DNA of 64,000 nt, taken from UBA7862 sp050872785. Lineage in GTDB: Bacteria; Bacillota; Clostridia; Christensenellales; UBA1242. The stretch is from the NCBI GenBank assembly GCA_050872785.1, contig JBNMHO010000001.1, positions 1 through 64,000 on the forward strand, written 5' to 3'. A model generated the notes under the pieces. It had not been told where the DNA came from and ran no database searches. It was given only the letters and a program-made list of their open reading frames with translations. A program made the translations under genes and the position numbers. Positions 16,088 through 25,300 of this stretch are shown here, in pieces; within the stretch, counting starts at the first letter, position 1, and every line of letters begins with the position of its first letter.

Positions 16088-16115
16088 ATTATATCATTAT
16101 TTTTGCACTTTTCAA
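16088..16115 (-). promoter_or_regulatory. tatD promoter, leaderless geometry
   Basis: On the minus strand TTGAAA, a 16-bp spacer and TGATATAAT (TATAAT at 16088-16093) are followed by GTTCGC and the ATG at 16081. The spacing from -10 to ATG is six bases, the same as at mrnC and the AI-2E gene. Confidence 0.7.
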
Positions 16116-16137
16116 ACAGTTTTTATCAAAATCGCTT

Positions 16138-16166
16138 GCATAATGAAAATTGGACAAACATAAAAA
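16138..16166 (+). promoter_or_regulatory. Candidate SigE-type promoter of spmAB
   Basis: GCATAAT (16138-16144) fits the SigE -35 pattern GHATANT. After a 14-bp spacer, CATAAAAA (16159-16166) matches 6 of 8 positions of the -10 CATACANT. Bacillus spmAB is part of the SigE regulon, so the match is biologically sensible. The -10 ends six bases before the spmA ATG. Confidence 0.5.
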
Positions 16167-16172
16167 TTTATT

Positions 16173-16748
16173 ATGAACAAAATTTGGTTTTGGTTGATTG
16201 TTTTGAGCATGTGTATATTGCTTTACATAAACCCAGAAATTGTGCTTCCGAGCATGCTTCAAGCAAGTGAAAATACGCTTAAATTGTGTCTTAAATTGTG
16301 TGCAATTTATTCTGTTTGGATGGGCATTTTGCAAGTTATGGAAGACAGTGGCATAAACAAAAAATTATCCCGCCTTCTAAGCCCCGTCACAAAGAAAATT
16401 TTTGGACCACTGGACGACAAAACGAACGAACTTGTGTGTATGAACATTTCTTGCAACATTCTTGGCATGGGTGGAGCAGCAACTCCGCTTGGAATGAAAG
16501 CAATGAGCAGACTTGATGACGGCAGCGGCAAAGCAAACAGAGCCATGATTATGCTCATAATTTTTGCCTCCACTTCCATGCAAATTTTGCCAACAACTGT
16601 AATTGGACTTAGGATAACTGCGGGGAGCAGTTCCCCCAGCGATATTATGCTTGCAACAATTATTGCCGCCATTTTCACAACGGGAATTGGCATTGCAATA
16701 GCATTATTGATTGAAAAACTTAAGAAAATAAAAAGGAGAAATAAATGA
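16173..16748 (+). CDS. spmA: Spore maturation protein A
   Basis: This is an integral membrane protein of 191 aa from the nucleoside-recognition (Gate) family. There are hydrophobic segments near residues 3-22, 40-60, 92-112, 122-142 and 155-180. Family motifs are WMGILQVMEDSGINKKLSRL, NISCNILGMGGAATPLGMKA and IIFASTSMQILPTTVIGLR. SpmA with SpmB is needed for spore-core dehydration and heat resistance. It overlaps spmB by 4 bp (ATGA). There is no ribosome site; a SigE-like -10 lies six bases before the ATG. It runs opposite to tatD. Confidence 0.94.
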   Translation: MNKIWFWLIVLSMCILLYINPEIVLPSMLQASENTLKLCLKLCAIYSVWMGILQVMEDSGINKKLSRLLSPVTKKIFGPLDDKTNELVCMNISCNILGMGGAATPLGMKAMSRLDDGSGKANRAMIMLIIFASTSMQILPTTVIGLRITAGSSSPSDIMLATIIAAIFTTGIGIAIALLIEKLKKIKRRNK

Positions 16749-17251
16749 GCATTTATCTTCTCCCCGTTCTTATTTTATCTATTTTTGTTTATGCCAAAAT
16801 GAAAAAGGTGAATGTTTACACAAGTTTCATTGGCGGCGCAAAGCAAAGCATTGGAATTGTGGTCGGCATATTCCCTTATCTTGTCACCATTATGATAATG
16901 GTGGAACTTATAAAAATAAGTGGACTAGCTTCCCTCATGGCAAGGGTTGTGTCACCCCTTTTCAGCCTCCTTGGAATTCCAACAGAACTATGCGAACTTG
17001 TATTGCTAAAGCCGTTTAGTGGCAATGGTAGTCTTGCAATATTAAACGACATTTTTGCCCGCTATGGCGTGGATAGTTATGCTGGAAGATGTGCCAGTGT
17101 TATTGTTGGCAGTTGCGACACTGTGTTTTATGTTACAACTCTTTATTGTTCACAAACAAAGGTCAAAAAACTTTCCTACGCCGTTCCAGTTGCCCTTCTT
17201 GCCACCCTTCTTGGAGCCATTGTAAGTTGCCTTCTATGTAGAATATTTTAA
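16745..17251 (+). CDS. spmB: Spore maturation protein B
   Basis: This is the partner of SpmA, 168 aa, a second Gate-family membrane protein. Hydrophobic segments are near residues 1-16, 33-60, 68-82 and 140-165. Motifs include FIGGAKQSIGIVVGIFPYLV, SPLFSLLGIPTELCELVLLKP, FSGNGSLAILNDIF and SVIVGSCDTVFYVTTLYC. It is co-transcribed and translationally coupled with spmA; AAAGGAG lies within the end of spmA. Its 3' end overlaps that of the convergent trmN6 by 4 bp with no terminator between. Confidence 0.94.
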   Translation: MSIYLLPVLILSIFVYAKMKKVNVYTSFIGGAKQSIGIVVGIFPYLVTIMIMVELIKISGLASLMARVVSPLFSLLGIPTELCELVLLKPFSGNGSLAILNDIFARYGVDSYAGRCASVIVGSCDTVFYVTTLYCSQTKVKKLSYAVPVALLATLLGAIVSCLLCRIF

Positions 17252-17937
17252 AGGCTTTCAAAAGATATTTTACACCCTTCGCCGCCACCTTTAGCAAGTT
17301 CCGCAAGAACTAAGTGAAAAGCTTTTTCCCTTGCACACACAAAATGCAATTTTTTGCAAACTAACTTGTTTTTTGCTGCCTCTGAAAGCAATATTTGAAC
17401 ACGCTGTGCTGGAAAACTGACAAACATCTTGCCACCGAATTTTAGAAGTCTTTTTGACATTGACATCACTTGTGAAATATTAGTTTTCCCCTCATATTTT
17501 GTGGATAAATATTTTTCATTTATGTTAGTTTTATCCTTTGGAATGGGAAAATATGGTGGATTGCAAACAATTTTATCCACGCTTCCCGCAGAAATCTTTT
17601 GCAAAGCGTTGTTTAAGTCCAAGTTCAAAAATTCTATATTTTTTATATCATTTATTTCAAGACTTCTTGTGGACATATCCCACAATTCTTTGTCAATTTC
17701 AAGTCCCAAAATATTCTTTGGATGATATTTTTCGTTGCATAAAATAGACACAACTCCGCTGCCCGAACAAAGTTCCACAACAAAGTCTTTCTTCCCCATT
17801 TTTGCAAAATTAGATAGCAAAACACTATCGCTTGAAAAGCAATACTTGCTTCTGTTTTGAATGATAAACAAATCATTTAGTTGCAAGTCGTCAAGCATTT
17901 CACCCGCTTTCAACAAGTTTTTTGCGTTTTCTATCAT
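17248..17937 (-). CDS. tRNA1(Val) adenine-N6-methyltransferase-like (TrmN6/YfiC)
   Basis: This is a Rossmann-fold SAM-dependent methyltransferase of 229 aa. It has an N-terminal strand region (LDDLQLNDLFIIQNRSKYCF), SAM motif VVELCSGSGVVSIL, and the catalytic amino-methyltransferase motif CNPPYF. In Escherichia coli the family methylates A37 of tRNA-Val; the Bacillota homologue (YabB) shares the motif but its target is less certain. It overlaps ricT by 4 bp and is the last gene of holB-ricT-trmN6, the normal order in Bacillota (here without yabA). Confidence 0.88.
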   Translation of the reverse strand: MIENAKNLLKAGEMLDDLQLNDLFIIQNRSKYCFSSDSVLLSNFAKMGKKDFVVELCSGSGVVSILCNEKYHPKNILGLEIDKELWDMSTRSLEINDIKNIEFLNLDLNNALQKISAGSVDKIVCNPPYFPIPKDKTNINEKYLSTKYEGKTNISQVMSMSKRLLKFGGKMFVSFPAQRVQILLSEAAKNKLVCKKLHFVCAREKAFHLVLAELAKGGGEGCKISFESL

Positions 17938-18950
17938 TTTTGTGCCTTATGATGAGGTTTAAAATAAGGTTTTTTGCCATTTGGCTTTTTTGCTTGTTCC
18001 TTTTTAGAACTACTTTGCTCATTTGAGTTATCCACAATTTTATGTTCTTTTTGTGGATAACTTTTTACTTTCTCGCTTTTTTCTTGTGGCTTCACGTTTT
18101 GTTTTGATTGTTCTTGTTTTGGCTGAGAATTATTTTGTTTTTTCTCGGCAACTTGCTTTTCAAAGACGTCTATTGGATAATCTTTTATAAGGTTGGAGCC
18201 GTCTTTTGTTTGAAGCTTGACAGACACTGTTCGCTTCAGAACATTTTGATAAATCACCATGCCAAGTCCGTCTGGGGTTTTCACTTCGGAATTTAGTTTT
18301 GGCATATGGGACAATGTTTCAACATAATATGGGTCTTCATATTCAAGGCAACACATAAGCCTGCCACACGCACCAGATATTTTTGTTGGGTTGAGTGCAA
18401 GTCCTTGATTTTTTGCCATTTTCATAGAAACTTTTTCAAAGTCCCTAAGGTGTGCAGCGCAACAACAAACTCTGCCACAAATGCCGATTCCGCCCACCAT
18501 TTTTGCTTGGTCTCTTGTGCCTATTTGTCTAAGTTCAATTCTTGCTTTAAGTCCACTTGCAAGTTGCTTTACAAGTTCCCTAAAATCTACCCTATTGTCG
18601 GAGATAAAGTCAATAACAATTTTGCTGCCGTCAAAAGAATATTCCGCATTAACAACATTCATATCAAGGTGCAACTCGTCAACAAGTTTTTTTGTAAACA
18701 AAACTGCTTCGTGTTCCTTATCGCAGTTTGCTTCGTTTTTCTTTATGTCTTCCTCTGTCGCCTTGCGAATAACTTTCTTTAATTCGTCATTGTGAATAGA
18801 TGACTCAACATTAACTCTTTCTACTGTGCCAAAACTTTGCCCAAGTGGGCTTTCAACAATAACTTTGTCGCCACGTTCAAGGCGTTCTGATGACAGATAT
18901 GTGTATGTTTTTGGGTTAATTCTAAACCTAATATCAACCTTTTGTTGCAT
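17934..18950 (-). CDS. ricT: PSP1-domain protein RicT (YaaT)
   Basis: This protein has 338 aa. The PSP1 domain spans about 1-250 with the cysteine-rich core GIGICGRVCCCAAHL and GACGRLMCCLEYEDP, which in Bacillus coordinates [4Fe-4S] clusters with RicA and RicF. The complex modulates RNase Y mRNA processing, competence, biofilm and Spo0A phosphorylation. The last 75 residues are a Lys/Gln/Ser-rich, low-complexity tail and look disordered. GGAGG lies inside the end of holB, which overlaps this gene by 17 bp. Confidence 0.93.
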   Translation of the reverse strand: MQQKVDIRFRINPKTYTYLSSERLERGDKVIVESPLGQSFGTVERVNVESSIHNDELKKVIRKATEEDIKKNEANCDKEHEAVLFTKKLVDELHLDMNVVNAEYSFDGSKIVIDFISDNRVDFRELVKQLASGLKARIELRQIGTRDQAKMVGGIGICGRVCCCAAHLRDFEKVSMKMAKNQGLALNPTKISGACGRLMCCLEYEDPYYVETLSHMPKLNSEVKTPDGLGMVIYQNVLKRTVSVKLQTKDGSNLIKDYPIDVFEKQVAEKKQNNSQPKQEQSKQNVKPQEKSEKVKSYPQKEHKIVDNSNEQSSSKKEQAKKPNGKKPYFKPHHKAQK

Positions 18951-19908
18951 AATATTTAACCTCCAATATATATAATAGCAATTCGTCCATTAGGACTGTT
19001 TGATTGCAGTTAAACTCCATTTGTTTTTTTGTTTCGCAAAGTTTTCTAACAATTTTGTCCACGCAATCGCTGTCAAAACTTTGTGCAAGATAGGATATAT
19101 CCCCCAGTAAATTTTTGTTTTGCAGAAGTTCCTCTTTTCCCAGCCTAACAAGCATAATATCCCTAAAAATTGACTCAAAAATGTTAAGAATAACTGGAAA
19201 ATCGTCTTTATTTGCAGAAAGTTTTGTTGTATATGAAATCAGTTGTGTGCTGTTTTGCATATTTTTCAAAGTATCCAAACAGTTTGCAAACACATTTTGA
19301 AAATTCTCGTCTTTTGCATAGTCAAGTGCTTTTGAAAGATTGCCTTGGGCAATGTGAATGACGTTTTCAATTTTGTTTTCGTCTGTGCCCTTCAGCACTT
19401 CACGCAAAACATCATTTGAAAGTGGCAAAAGTCGCATTTTTTTGCAACGGGACATAACTGTTGGAAGCACCTTTGAAACATTGCTCACACCCAAAATAAT
19501 GTAGGCGTTTTTTGGTGGCTCTTCAAGAATTTTAAGCAGTTTGTTTTGTGCTTGAACTGTCGCATTTGAAAAGTTTTTAAGGATAAAGATTTTCTTATCA
19601 CTTTCAATGGGTGAAAGATAGATATTTTCAATCAAGTCCTTTATGTCATCAACCAAAATGCTTTTGCCATTTTTGGGATAAATTCGCATATCGGAATGAG
19701 ATAACAAGTCAACTTTTTGGCACGCAAGACAATGATTGCATGGAAGCCCAACATTTTGGCACAGAAGATGTTTTGCAAACATGAACATAAAGTTGTTTAG
19801 ATACACTTCGTCATTTGATTCAAACAAAAAAGAGTTGCAATCGGTGTCGCCCTTGCAAAGTGAAATGTATTGTTCTTGCTTTTCAATTATAACTCCAAAT
19901 TCTATCAT
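18934..19908 (-). CDS. holB: DNA polymerase III delta' subunit
   Basis: This is the clamp-loader subunit of 324 aa, with the AAA+ fold but no intact Walker A, as expected for delta'. A zinc-finger set is seen (CQNVGLPCNHCLACQ), then ILVDDIKDLIENIYLSPIES, KIFILKNFSNATVQAQNKLL, KILEEPPKNAYIILG and VLPTVMSRCKKMRLL (SRC arginine finger). The ATG at 19908 is chosen because GGAAG precedes it and the promoter -10 lies at 19926-19931; the frame is open to 19944. It heads the holB-ricT-trmN6 operon. Confidence 0.93.
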   Translation of the reverse strand: MIEFGVIIEKQEQYISLCKGDTDCNSFLFESNDEVYLNNFMFMFAKHLLCQNVGLPCNHCLACQKVDLLSHSDMRIYPKNGKSILVDDIKDLIENIYLSPIESDKKIFILKNFSNATVQAQNKLLKILEEPPKNAYIILGVSNVSKVLPTVMSRCKKMRLLPLSNDVLREVLKGTDENKIENVIHIAQGNLSKALDYAKDENFQNVFANCLDTLKNMQNSTQLISYTTKLSANKDDFPVILNIFESIFRDIMLVRLGKEELLQNKNLLGDISYLAQSFDSDCVDKIVRKLCETKKQMEFNCNQTVLMDELLLYILEVKYYATKG

Positions 19909-19925
19909 TTTCTTCTTCCGCATAA

Positions 19926-19954
19926 ATTTTAGCACAAATTGCACAATTTCACAA
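19926..19954 (-). promoter_or_regulatory. holB operon promoter
   Basis: TTGTGA (19949-19954), a 17-bp spacer and TAAAAT (19926-19931) lie on the minus strand. The start would be near 19919, giving a very short leader that holds GGAAG before the ATG at 19908. The -35 overlaps the T-run of the greA terminator. Confidence 0.65.
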
Positions 19955-19989
19955 CAAAAAAATGAAGGCCACAGATTATGCGACCTTCA
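19955..19989 (-). terminator. greA terminator
   Basis: On the minus strand TGAAGG pairs with CCTTCA (the stem extends with mismatches around CGCATAATCTGTG) and is followed by T7. It sits 17 bp after the greA stop. Confidence 0.8.
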
Positions 19990-20005
19990 CGCTATAAACA
20001 TTTGC

Positions 20006-20488
20006 TTAAACTTTAATTTCCAAAACTTTCATTCTTATTGTAGAATTGTTGTTTTGAGGGAGAATAACATTTATTTGTTCGCCCACTTTTTTGCCAATAA
20101 GTGCTTTGCCCACTGGGCTTTCGTTGGAGATTATTCCATTTGCTGGGTCACTTTCTGTTGCCCCAACAAGTTTATAAACAACTTCTTCATCAAAATCAAG
20201 GTCAAGCAGTTTGACTGTGCAGCCAACATTTATGCTGCTTGTGTCAAGTTGTTTGTGGTTAATGATTTTTGCATGTCTAAGTGTGTTTTCAATTTCACTA
20301 ATTTCCGCTTCAAGATTTGCTTGTTCTTCCTTGGCGGCGTCATATTCAGAGTTCTCGCTCAAGTCGCCAAACTCTCTAGCAATTCCTATTTTCTTCGACA
20401 CTTCTTCTCTTCTTGTCGATTTGAGAAAGTCAAGTTTTTCTTGCAACTGTTTATAGCCTTCTTTGGTTAAAAAAACTTCATCTTCCAT
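20006..20488 (-). CDS. greA: Transcription elongation factor GreA
   Basis: GreA rescues backtracked RNA polymerase by stimulating transcript cleavage through its secondary channel. The 160-aa protein has the N-terminal coiled coil (LTKEGYKQLQEKLDFLKSTR) with acidic tip residues in GDLSENSEYDAAKEEQ, then the FKBP-like domain (VGCTVKLLDLDFDEEVVYKL, ISNESPVGKALIGKKVGEQI). The length is normal. AGGAGG precedes the ATG and a near-consensus promoter is 85 bp upstream. It is monocistronic. Confidence 0.97.
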   Translation of the reverse strand: MEDEVFLTKEGYKQLQEKLDFLKSTRREEVSKKIGIAREFGDLSENSEYDAAKEEQANLEAEISEIENTLRHAKIINHKQLDTSSINVGCTVKLLDLDFDEEVVYKLVGATESDPANGIISNESPVGKALIGKKVGEQINVILPQNNNSTIRMKVLEIKV

Positions 20489-20571
20489 TTTTGCCTCCTA
20501 TGTCAAAGTAAACTTAAAAAAATGTGCATTGCCAAAGGCAATACTCACTTCCTCTTTCACTTTGCCCCTAA

Positions 20572-20600
20572 AGTATAATGATTTAAATATTATATGTCAA
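20572..20600 (-). promoter_or_regulatory. greA promoter
   Basis: TTGACA (20595-20600), a 17-bp spacer and TATACT (20572-20577) on the minus strand: a near-consensus SigA promoter with a leader of about 77 nt. Confidence 0.85.
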
Positions 20601-20773
20601 GCAAATAAAAATAATTCATCAAAAAACTTTTTGAACAAATGGAATAAATATTTTGTTAATTATCCACTTTTCCTAAAAAGTCTAAAAACAAATTTTTGCC
20701 ATTTCCCTTAAAATGCTTTTCGTTTTGCAAAAAAGTTGTTACAATATATGTCGAAATAAGAAGGAGTTTAATA

Positions 20774-21034
20774 ATGCTACGAATTTGGGGAAAAATTATG
20801 AACAAAGACAAGATTGTGCGTGACACAGTTTTTTCGTCTGATGACGACTTTGACTTTGAAAACTTTTACACCTACACAGCGGAAATCTGCCACACGCTAG
20901 ACATTGCCACCCCAGTTGTTTTGTCAAAGCATGTGTTCCACTTTTTAAACTTCCACAACACCACATTCTTCCCCCAAGACTTCCCCGAAGAAGTAACGTT
21001 TTCTCGCCTTGTGCTTGAAGATATTACGGAATAA
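20774..21034 (+). CDS. Conserved hypothetical protein (86 aa)
   Basis: This small soluble protein begins MLRIWGKIMNKDKIVRDTVF, with a middle part DFENFYTYTAEICHTLDIAT and an end FPEEVTFSRLVLEDI. I recall similar short proteins of this pattern in many Clostridia, but no function is known to me. The ATG at 20774 is set by AAGGAG 7 bases upstream; the frame is open to 20696 but without a ribosome site. It is convergent with pfkA and shares a terminator with it. Confidence 0.75.
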   Translation: MLRIWGKIMNKDKIVRDTVFSSDDDFDFENFYTYTAEICHTLDIATPVVLSKHVFHFLNFHNTTFFPQDFPEEVTFSRLVLEDITE

Positions 21035-21095
21035 GACTTTGCTTTTTGCCTAAAATTTTGAATGAGAGATATTTTCCAATAATTATCACAAAAAA

Positions 21096-21111
21096 ACGGC
21101 TTTTCAGCCGT
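21096..21111. terminator. Shared terminator between 86-aa gene and pfkA
   Basis: ACGGCT / AGCCGT with a TTTC loop, flanked by A runs and by ATTTTT, works in both directions between convergent genes. Confidence 0.85.
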
Positions 21112-21115
21112 ATTT

Positions 21116-22087
21116 TTACTTATCCGAGTTTAGAAGATAAAATAAATTTAGTAGTTCATAATTAAAACTGTAATCGGCGGATAGGGCTTCGTCAAGTGAT
21201 GTTTCAAAAACATCTTTACCTTTTATGCCTATTGCACGATTGAACAAACCCTTTTCAGCTAGTTCCACTGCACGCACGCCAAACTGCATGGCAAGAGTTT
21301 TGTCTTCAACAGATGGCGCTCCGCCACGTTGGGTGTAGCCGACAATGGAATATTTAAATGGCACGCCCGTTGCCTTGGTCAATTTGTCTGCTAGAGTTAC
21401 AATGTCAAACAATTTTTCTGATACGACAATGGTTGGTGGAGTTTGTTTTACAGCCAAATGGTGTTTCACCTTCTCCAAAAGTTCTTGCTCGCTTATTGGC
21501 TTTTCTGGCACAGCAACAATGTCGCACGCTGTGGCACTGGCAGAATACAAGGCGATATCTCCACAATATCTGCCCATAACTTCAAACACAACGCCTCTAT
21601 CCATAGCTTGCATGGTCTGTTTTACATTTTCAACATAGTTGCACACATTATTCACAGCAGTGTCAAAGCCAAGGCACTTGTCTGTGTAACGCAAGTCGTT
21701 GTCTATTGTTGCTGGAATAGCGATGATATTCACACCTTTATCTCTCAAAAGTCTTGCTCCATGATAACTTCCGTCACCGCCAATGACTACAAGCACGTCA
21801 ACGTGATTAGCTTTTAAATTTTGCACGCATTTTGTTAAGACTTGTTCGTTTGCAAATTCTGGAAAGCGAGAAGTTTTGAGGATAGTTCCGCCAAATGACG
21901 AAATATTTTCCACATCGTCAAGTGTCAGTGGGACAAACTTATTTTCATAAAGTCCCCTAAACCCTTGCAAAACGCCCACAACTTTGAGTTTTCTAAATGT
22001 TGCTACACGAGTTATTATATTTATTGTTGCATTCATTGCTTGGCAATCACCGCCACTTGTAAGAACAGCAATTTTAGAAACTCCCAT
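21116..22087 (-). CDS. pfkA: ATP-dependent 6-phosphofructokinase
   Basis: This enzyme phosphorylates fructose 6-phosphate, the committed step of glycolysis (323 aa). Motifs are TSGGDCQAMNATI (nucleotide loop), GGDGSYHGARLL (Gly of GGDG marks the ATP rather than pyrophosphate type), catalytic TIDND in PATIDNDL (Ala where most have Gly), EVMGRYCGDIAL and GYTQRGGAPS. The ATG at 22087 follows AAGGAGAGG by 2 bases; the frame is open to 22111. The dnaE-pfkA order is typical of Clostridia. The gap to dnaE (22088-22305) is T/A-rich and holds no gene. Confidence 0.95.
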   Translation of the reverse strand: MGVSKIAVLTSGGDCQAMNATINIITRVATFRKLKVVGVLQGFRGLYENKFVPLTLDDVENISSFGGTILKTSRFPEFANEQVLTKCVQNLKANHVDVLVVIGGDGSYHGARLLRDKGVNIIAIPATIDNDLRYTDKCLGFDTAVNNVCNYVENVKQTMQAMDRGVVFEVMGRYCGDIALYSASATACDIVAVPEKPISEQELLEKVKHHLAVKQTPPTIVVSEKLFDIVTLADKLTKATGVPFKYSIVGYTQRGGAPSVEDKTLAMQFGVRAVELAEKGLFNRAIGIKGKDVFETSLDEALSADYSFNYELLNLFYLLNSDK

Positions 22088-22305
22088 GTCCTCTCCTTCA
22101 TATTTTTGCAAGAAAACAATCTTACACTATTATTTTAATGTTTTTTTTAATTTTTCCAAATGTTTTTGGGGGGAAAAATCATATATTTCGCATTTTTTTT
22201 TGCAAAAAGTAAGTTTTTTGCTATGTTTTTTGAACAAAAGTGAAGTTTTTATGGTTTTTCAAATAAAAAGTGGCAACTTTTGTTACAAAATTGCCAAATT
22301 CTAAG

Positions 22306-25300
22306 TTATATCAACTTTATGTTTTCGTCATCAATTAGGGCGTGAAGTTCGCTAAGCAAATAATCGCTTGGATTTATCATAAAATTAAGTTTAAATGCTC
22401 TGCCCAAACTTTCGCACTTGACGATAACTGGCGTTGTGCCGGGATAACTTTTAAGCACTGCCAAGATATTCTCATGAGTGAGAGAGTTTTGTGTGTCATA
22501 TTTAAGATACAATGTGTGGGCGGCTTTTGGAGCGGTCATTGCTGGGGTGTCCACAACAAGTTTGTCTTCATGCACCAGTGGTTCAATTTTTTCAGCGATA
22601 ATGCTCACGTCTTCCCCATTTCTCACCGACACTCTGCCGGTAACTTTTACAAGGCTATCTTCCACAAGCATTTCTCTGTATCTATCATAAATTTTTGGTG
22701 GAATCATGCTTTCGAATGTGCCATAAATATCTTCAATAGTAACAATTGCCATTTCCTTGTTGCCCGCTTTTGTAAAGACTTTTTTCACACCTTCAAGACT
22801 TCCGCCACAAACAACTCGCATGCCGTCTTCAATCATAACGTCACCCGCTGTTTCTTCTGGCATATCTTCTTCGTCACCGCTTTCTTCTTTTTCAAGGCCT
22901 CCTAGCATGGAAGAATTGAAGTTAAATCTTTCAAACTCGTCCATATAGTTTTCAAGTGGGTGACCCGAAAGATAAATTCCCAACACTTGTTTTTCAAATT
23001 TAAGTTTTGCTTGTTTTGCATATTCTGGAATGTCTGGCATCTTGACATAGGTCTTTGCACCTTGATTTAGGTCTGGGTTGTCAAACAAACTAAATTGCCC
23101 TGTGGCTCTGTTTTTAAGGTCCTTTGCAACAACGTCCATAACAAGTTCATAAACGCTCATCATTTGCGACCTTGCCACGCCAAAACAGTCAAAAGCACCA
23201 CTCAAGATCATGCTTTCAATACACCTTTTGTTTGCTCCGCCACCTTGGGTTCTTTCCACAAAGTCATATAAGTCTTTGTATGGCCCCAGTTTTTCTCTGT
23301 TTGCAATAATTTCTTCAACAACTGCAATGCCCACATTTTTAAGTGCTGCAAGTCCAAAACGAATTTTGCCGTCTTCCACGCTGAAATATGCTTCTGATTT
23401 ATTTACATCTGGTGGCAAAACTTCAATGTTATGCTGTCTGCAATAGACGACATATTTTGTTATTTCGTCAATGGAGAAAATTCGGTCATTTAGAACAGCG
23501 ACCATAAATTCCACTTCATAATAGCACTTAAGATAGGCTGTTTGATAAGTTATATAGGCATAGGCGGCGGCGTGAGATTTATTGAAGGCGTATTTTGCAA
23601 AGTCTTCCATATCGGCAAAAACTTTTCTTGCAACTTCTTCCGGCACTCCTCGTTTCAAGGCGCCATCAATGCTTTTTAGTCCTTTAGGATCTTGCCAGCC
23701 AAAAATAAATTTTTCTTTTTCAGCCGCCATTTTTTCGACCTTTTTCTTGCCCATAATACGTCTGACGTTATCTGCTTGTCCAAGAGAGTATCCCGCCATT
23801 GCTTGCACAATTTGCATAACTTGCTCTTGATAAACAATAATGCCATAAGTTGCTTCCAAGATAGGTCGCAAACATTCGTGGTCATATTTAATTTTTTCTG
23901 GGTGGTGCTTGTTATCTACATAGGCGTCAATATATTTCATAGGGCCTGGACGATAAAGCGAAACGCCAGCGATAATATCTTCCAAGCAGTCGGGGCGAAG
24001 TTTTTTCATAAAGCTTTTCATTCCGCCACTTTCAAGCTGGAATATAGCGTCTGTGTTGCCAGAAGCAATAAGTTTGAAGACATTTGGGTCGTCATATTCC
24101 ATGTCATAGAAGTCAATATCCACGCCATGAATTTTTTTGACCAGCTTTATAGTTTTGTTAATATCCGTCAAGTTGCGAAGCCCCAAAAAGTCCATTTTCA
24201 AAAGTCCCAAGTCCTCAAGTTCAATCATGGAATATTGAGTTGCAATTTCATCACCATTTTTGGCAAGAGGAACATAGTTGTCAACTGGCTCTGGGGCAAT
24301 TAGAATTCCGCAAGCGTGAGTTGATGCTTGACGTGGCATAGTTTCCACTTTTATGCTCATATTAACAACTTTTCTTATTGCGTCATCTTCGTCATAAAGT
24401 TTTCTTAGGCTTTGAATAATATATTTGTCATTGGCTGGGTCGCCAGTTGTGCCAAAATAATATTTCAAAACAGGAGGTTTTTTCAACCCTTCTGGCAATT
24501 TGGCTGGAATTTCCTTACAAATTTTGCTCACATCATAAAGTGGCAATCTCATAACACGTCCCACATCTCTTATGGCATTTTTGGCTGCGATTGTGCCAAA
24601 TGTTCCAATGTATGCCACATTGTCTTTGCCATATTTTCTTTTTGCATATTCAATAACTTCACGGCGTCTGTCATCGGAAAAGTCCACGTCAAAGTCGGGC
24701 ATTGAAACACGTTCTCTGTTGATAAATCTTTCAAAAAGAAGATTGTATTTTATTGGGTCAACCATTGTTATGCCCGAAGTGTAGGCGACAATGCTCCCCG
24801 CCCCACTTCCACGACCGGGGCCGACTGGAATGTTGTGTTGCTTTGCGTAGTTAATGTAGTCCCACACAACAAGAAAGTATTCCACAAAGCCTTGCTCACG
24901 AATAATATCCAGTTCATAATCTGCTCTGGCTTGAATTTCTGGGGTGATATTTGGATAGTGTTTTTTAAGTCCGTCATAGCAAAGTTTTTTCAAAAACTCA
25001 TAAGCAGTCATGCCTTCTGGCACATACTTTGGAATAAAGTTTTCGTTATCTCTAAGTGAACAACCGTCTGGAATTGTTGGAATGTCTTTATGACTTTTTG
25101 TTTTGATTGTGACAAAGCACTTATCTGCAATTTCTTGTGGAGTGTCAAGAGATTCTGGATAAGCACCCAAAGCTTGTTCCATTTCTTCCCTTGTCTTAAC
25201 AAAAAACTCATTTGTTGCAAACTTGAATCTGTCTGTGTCGTCAATGTTTTTGTTCATTGCAATGCACATCAACACGTCTTGCACTTCGGCATCTTCTCGC

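Noticed and set aside
22088..22305. Gene or terminator in the dnaE-pfkA gap
   Set aside because: Only T/A-rich homopolymers are present; no stem followed by a T run and no frame with a ribosome site.
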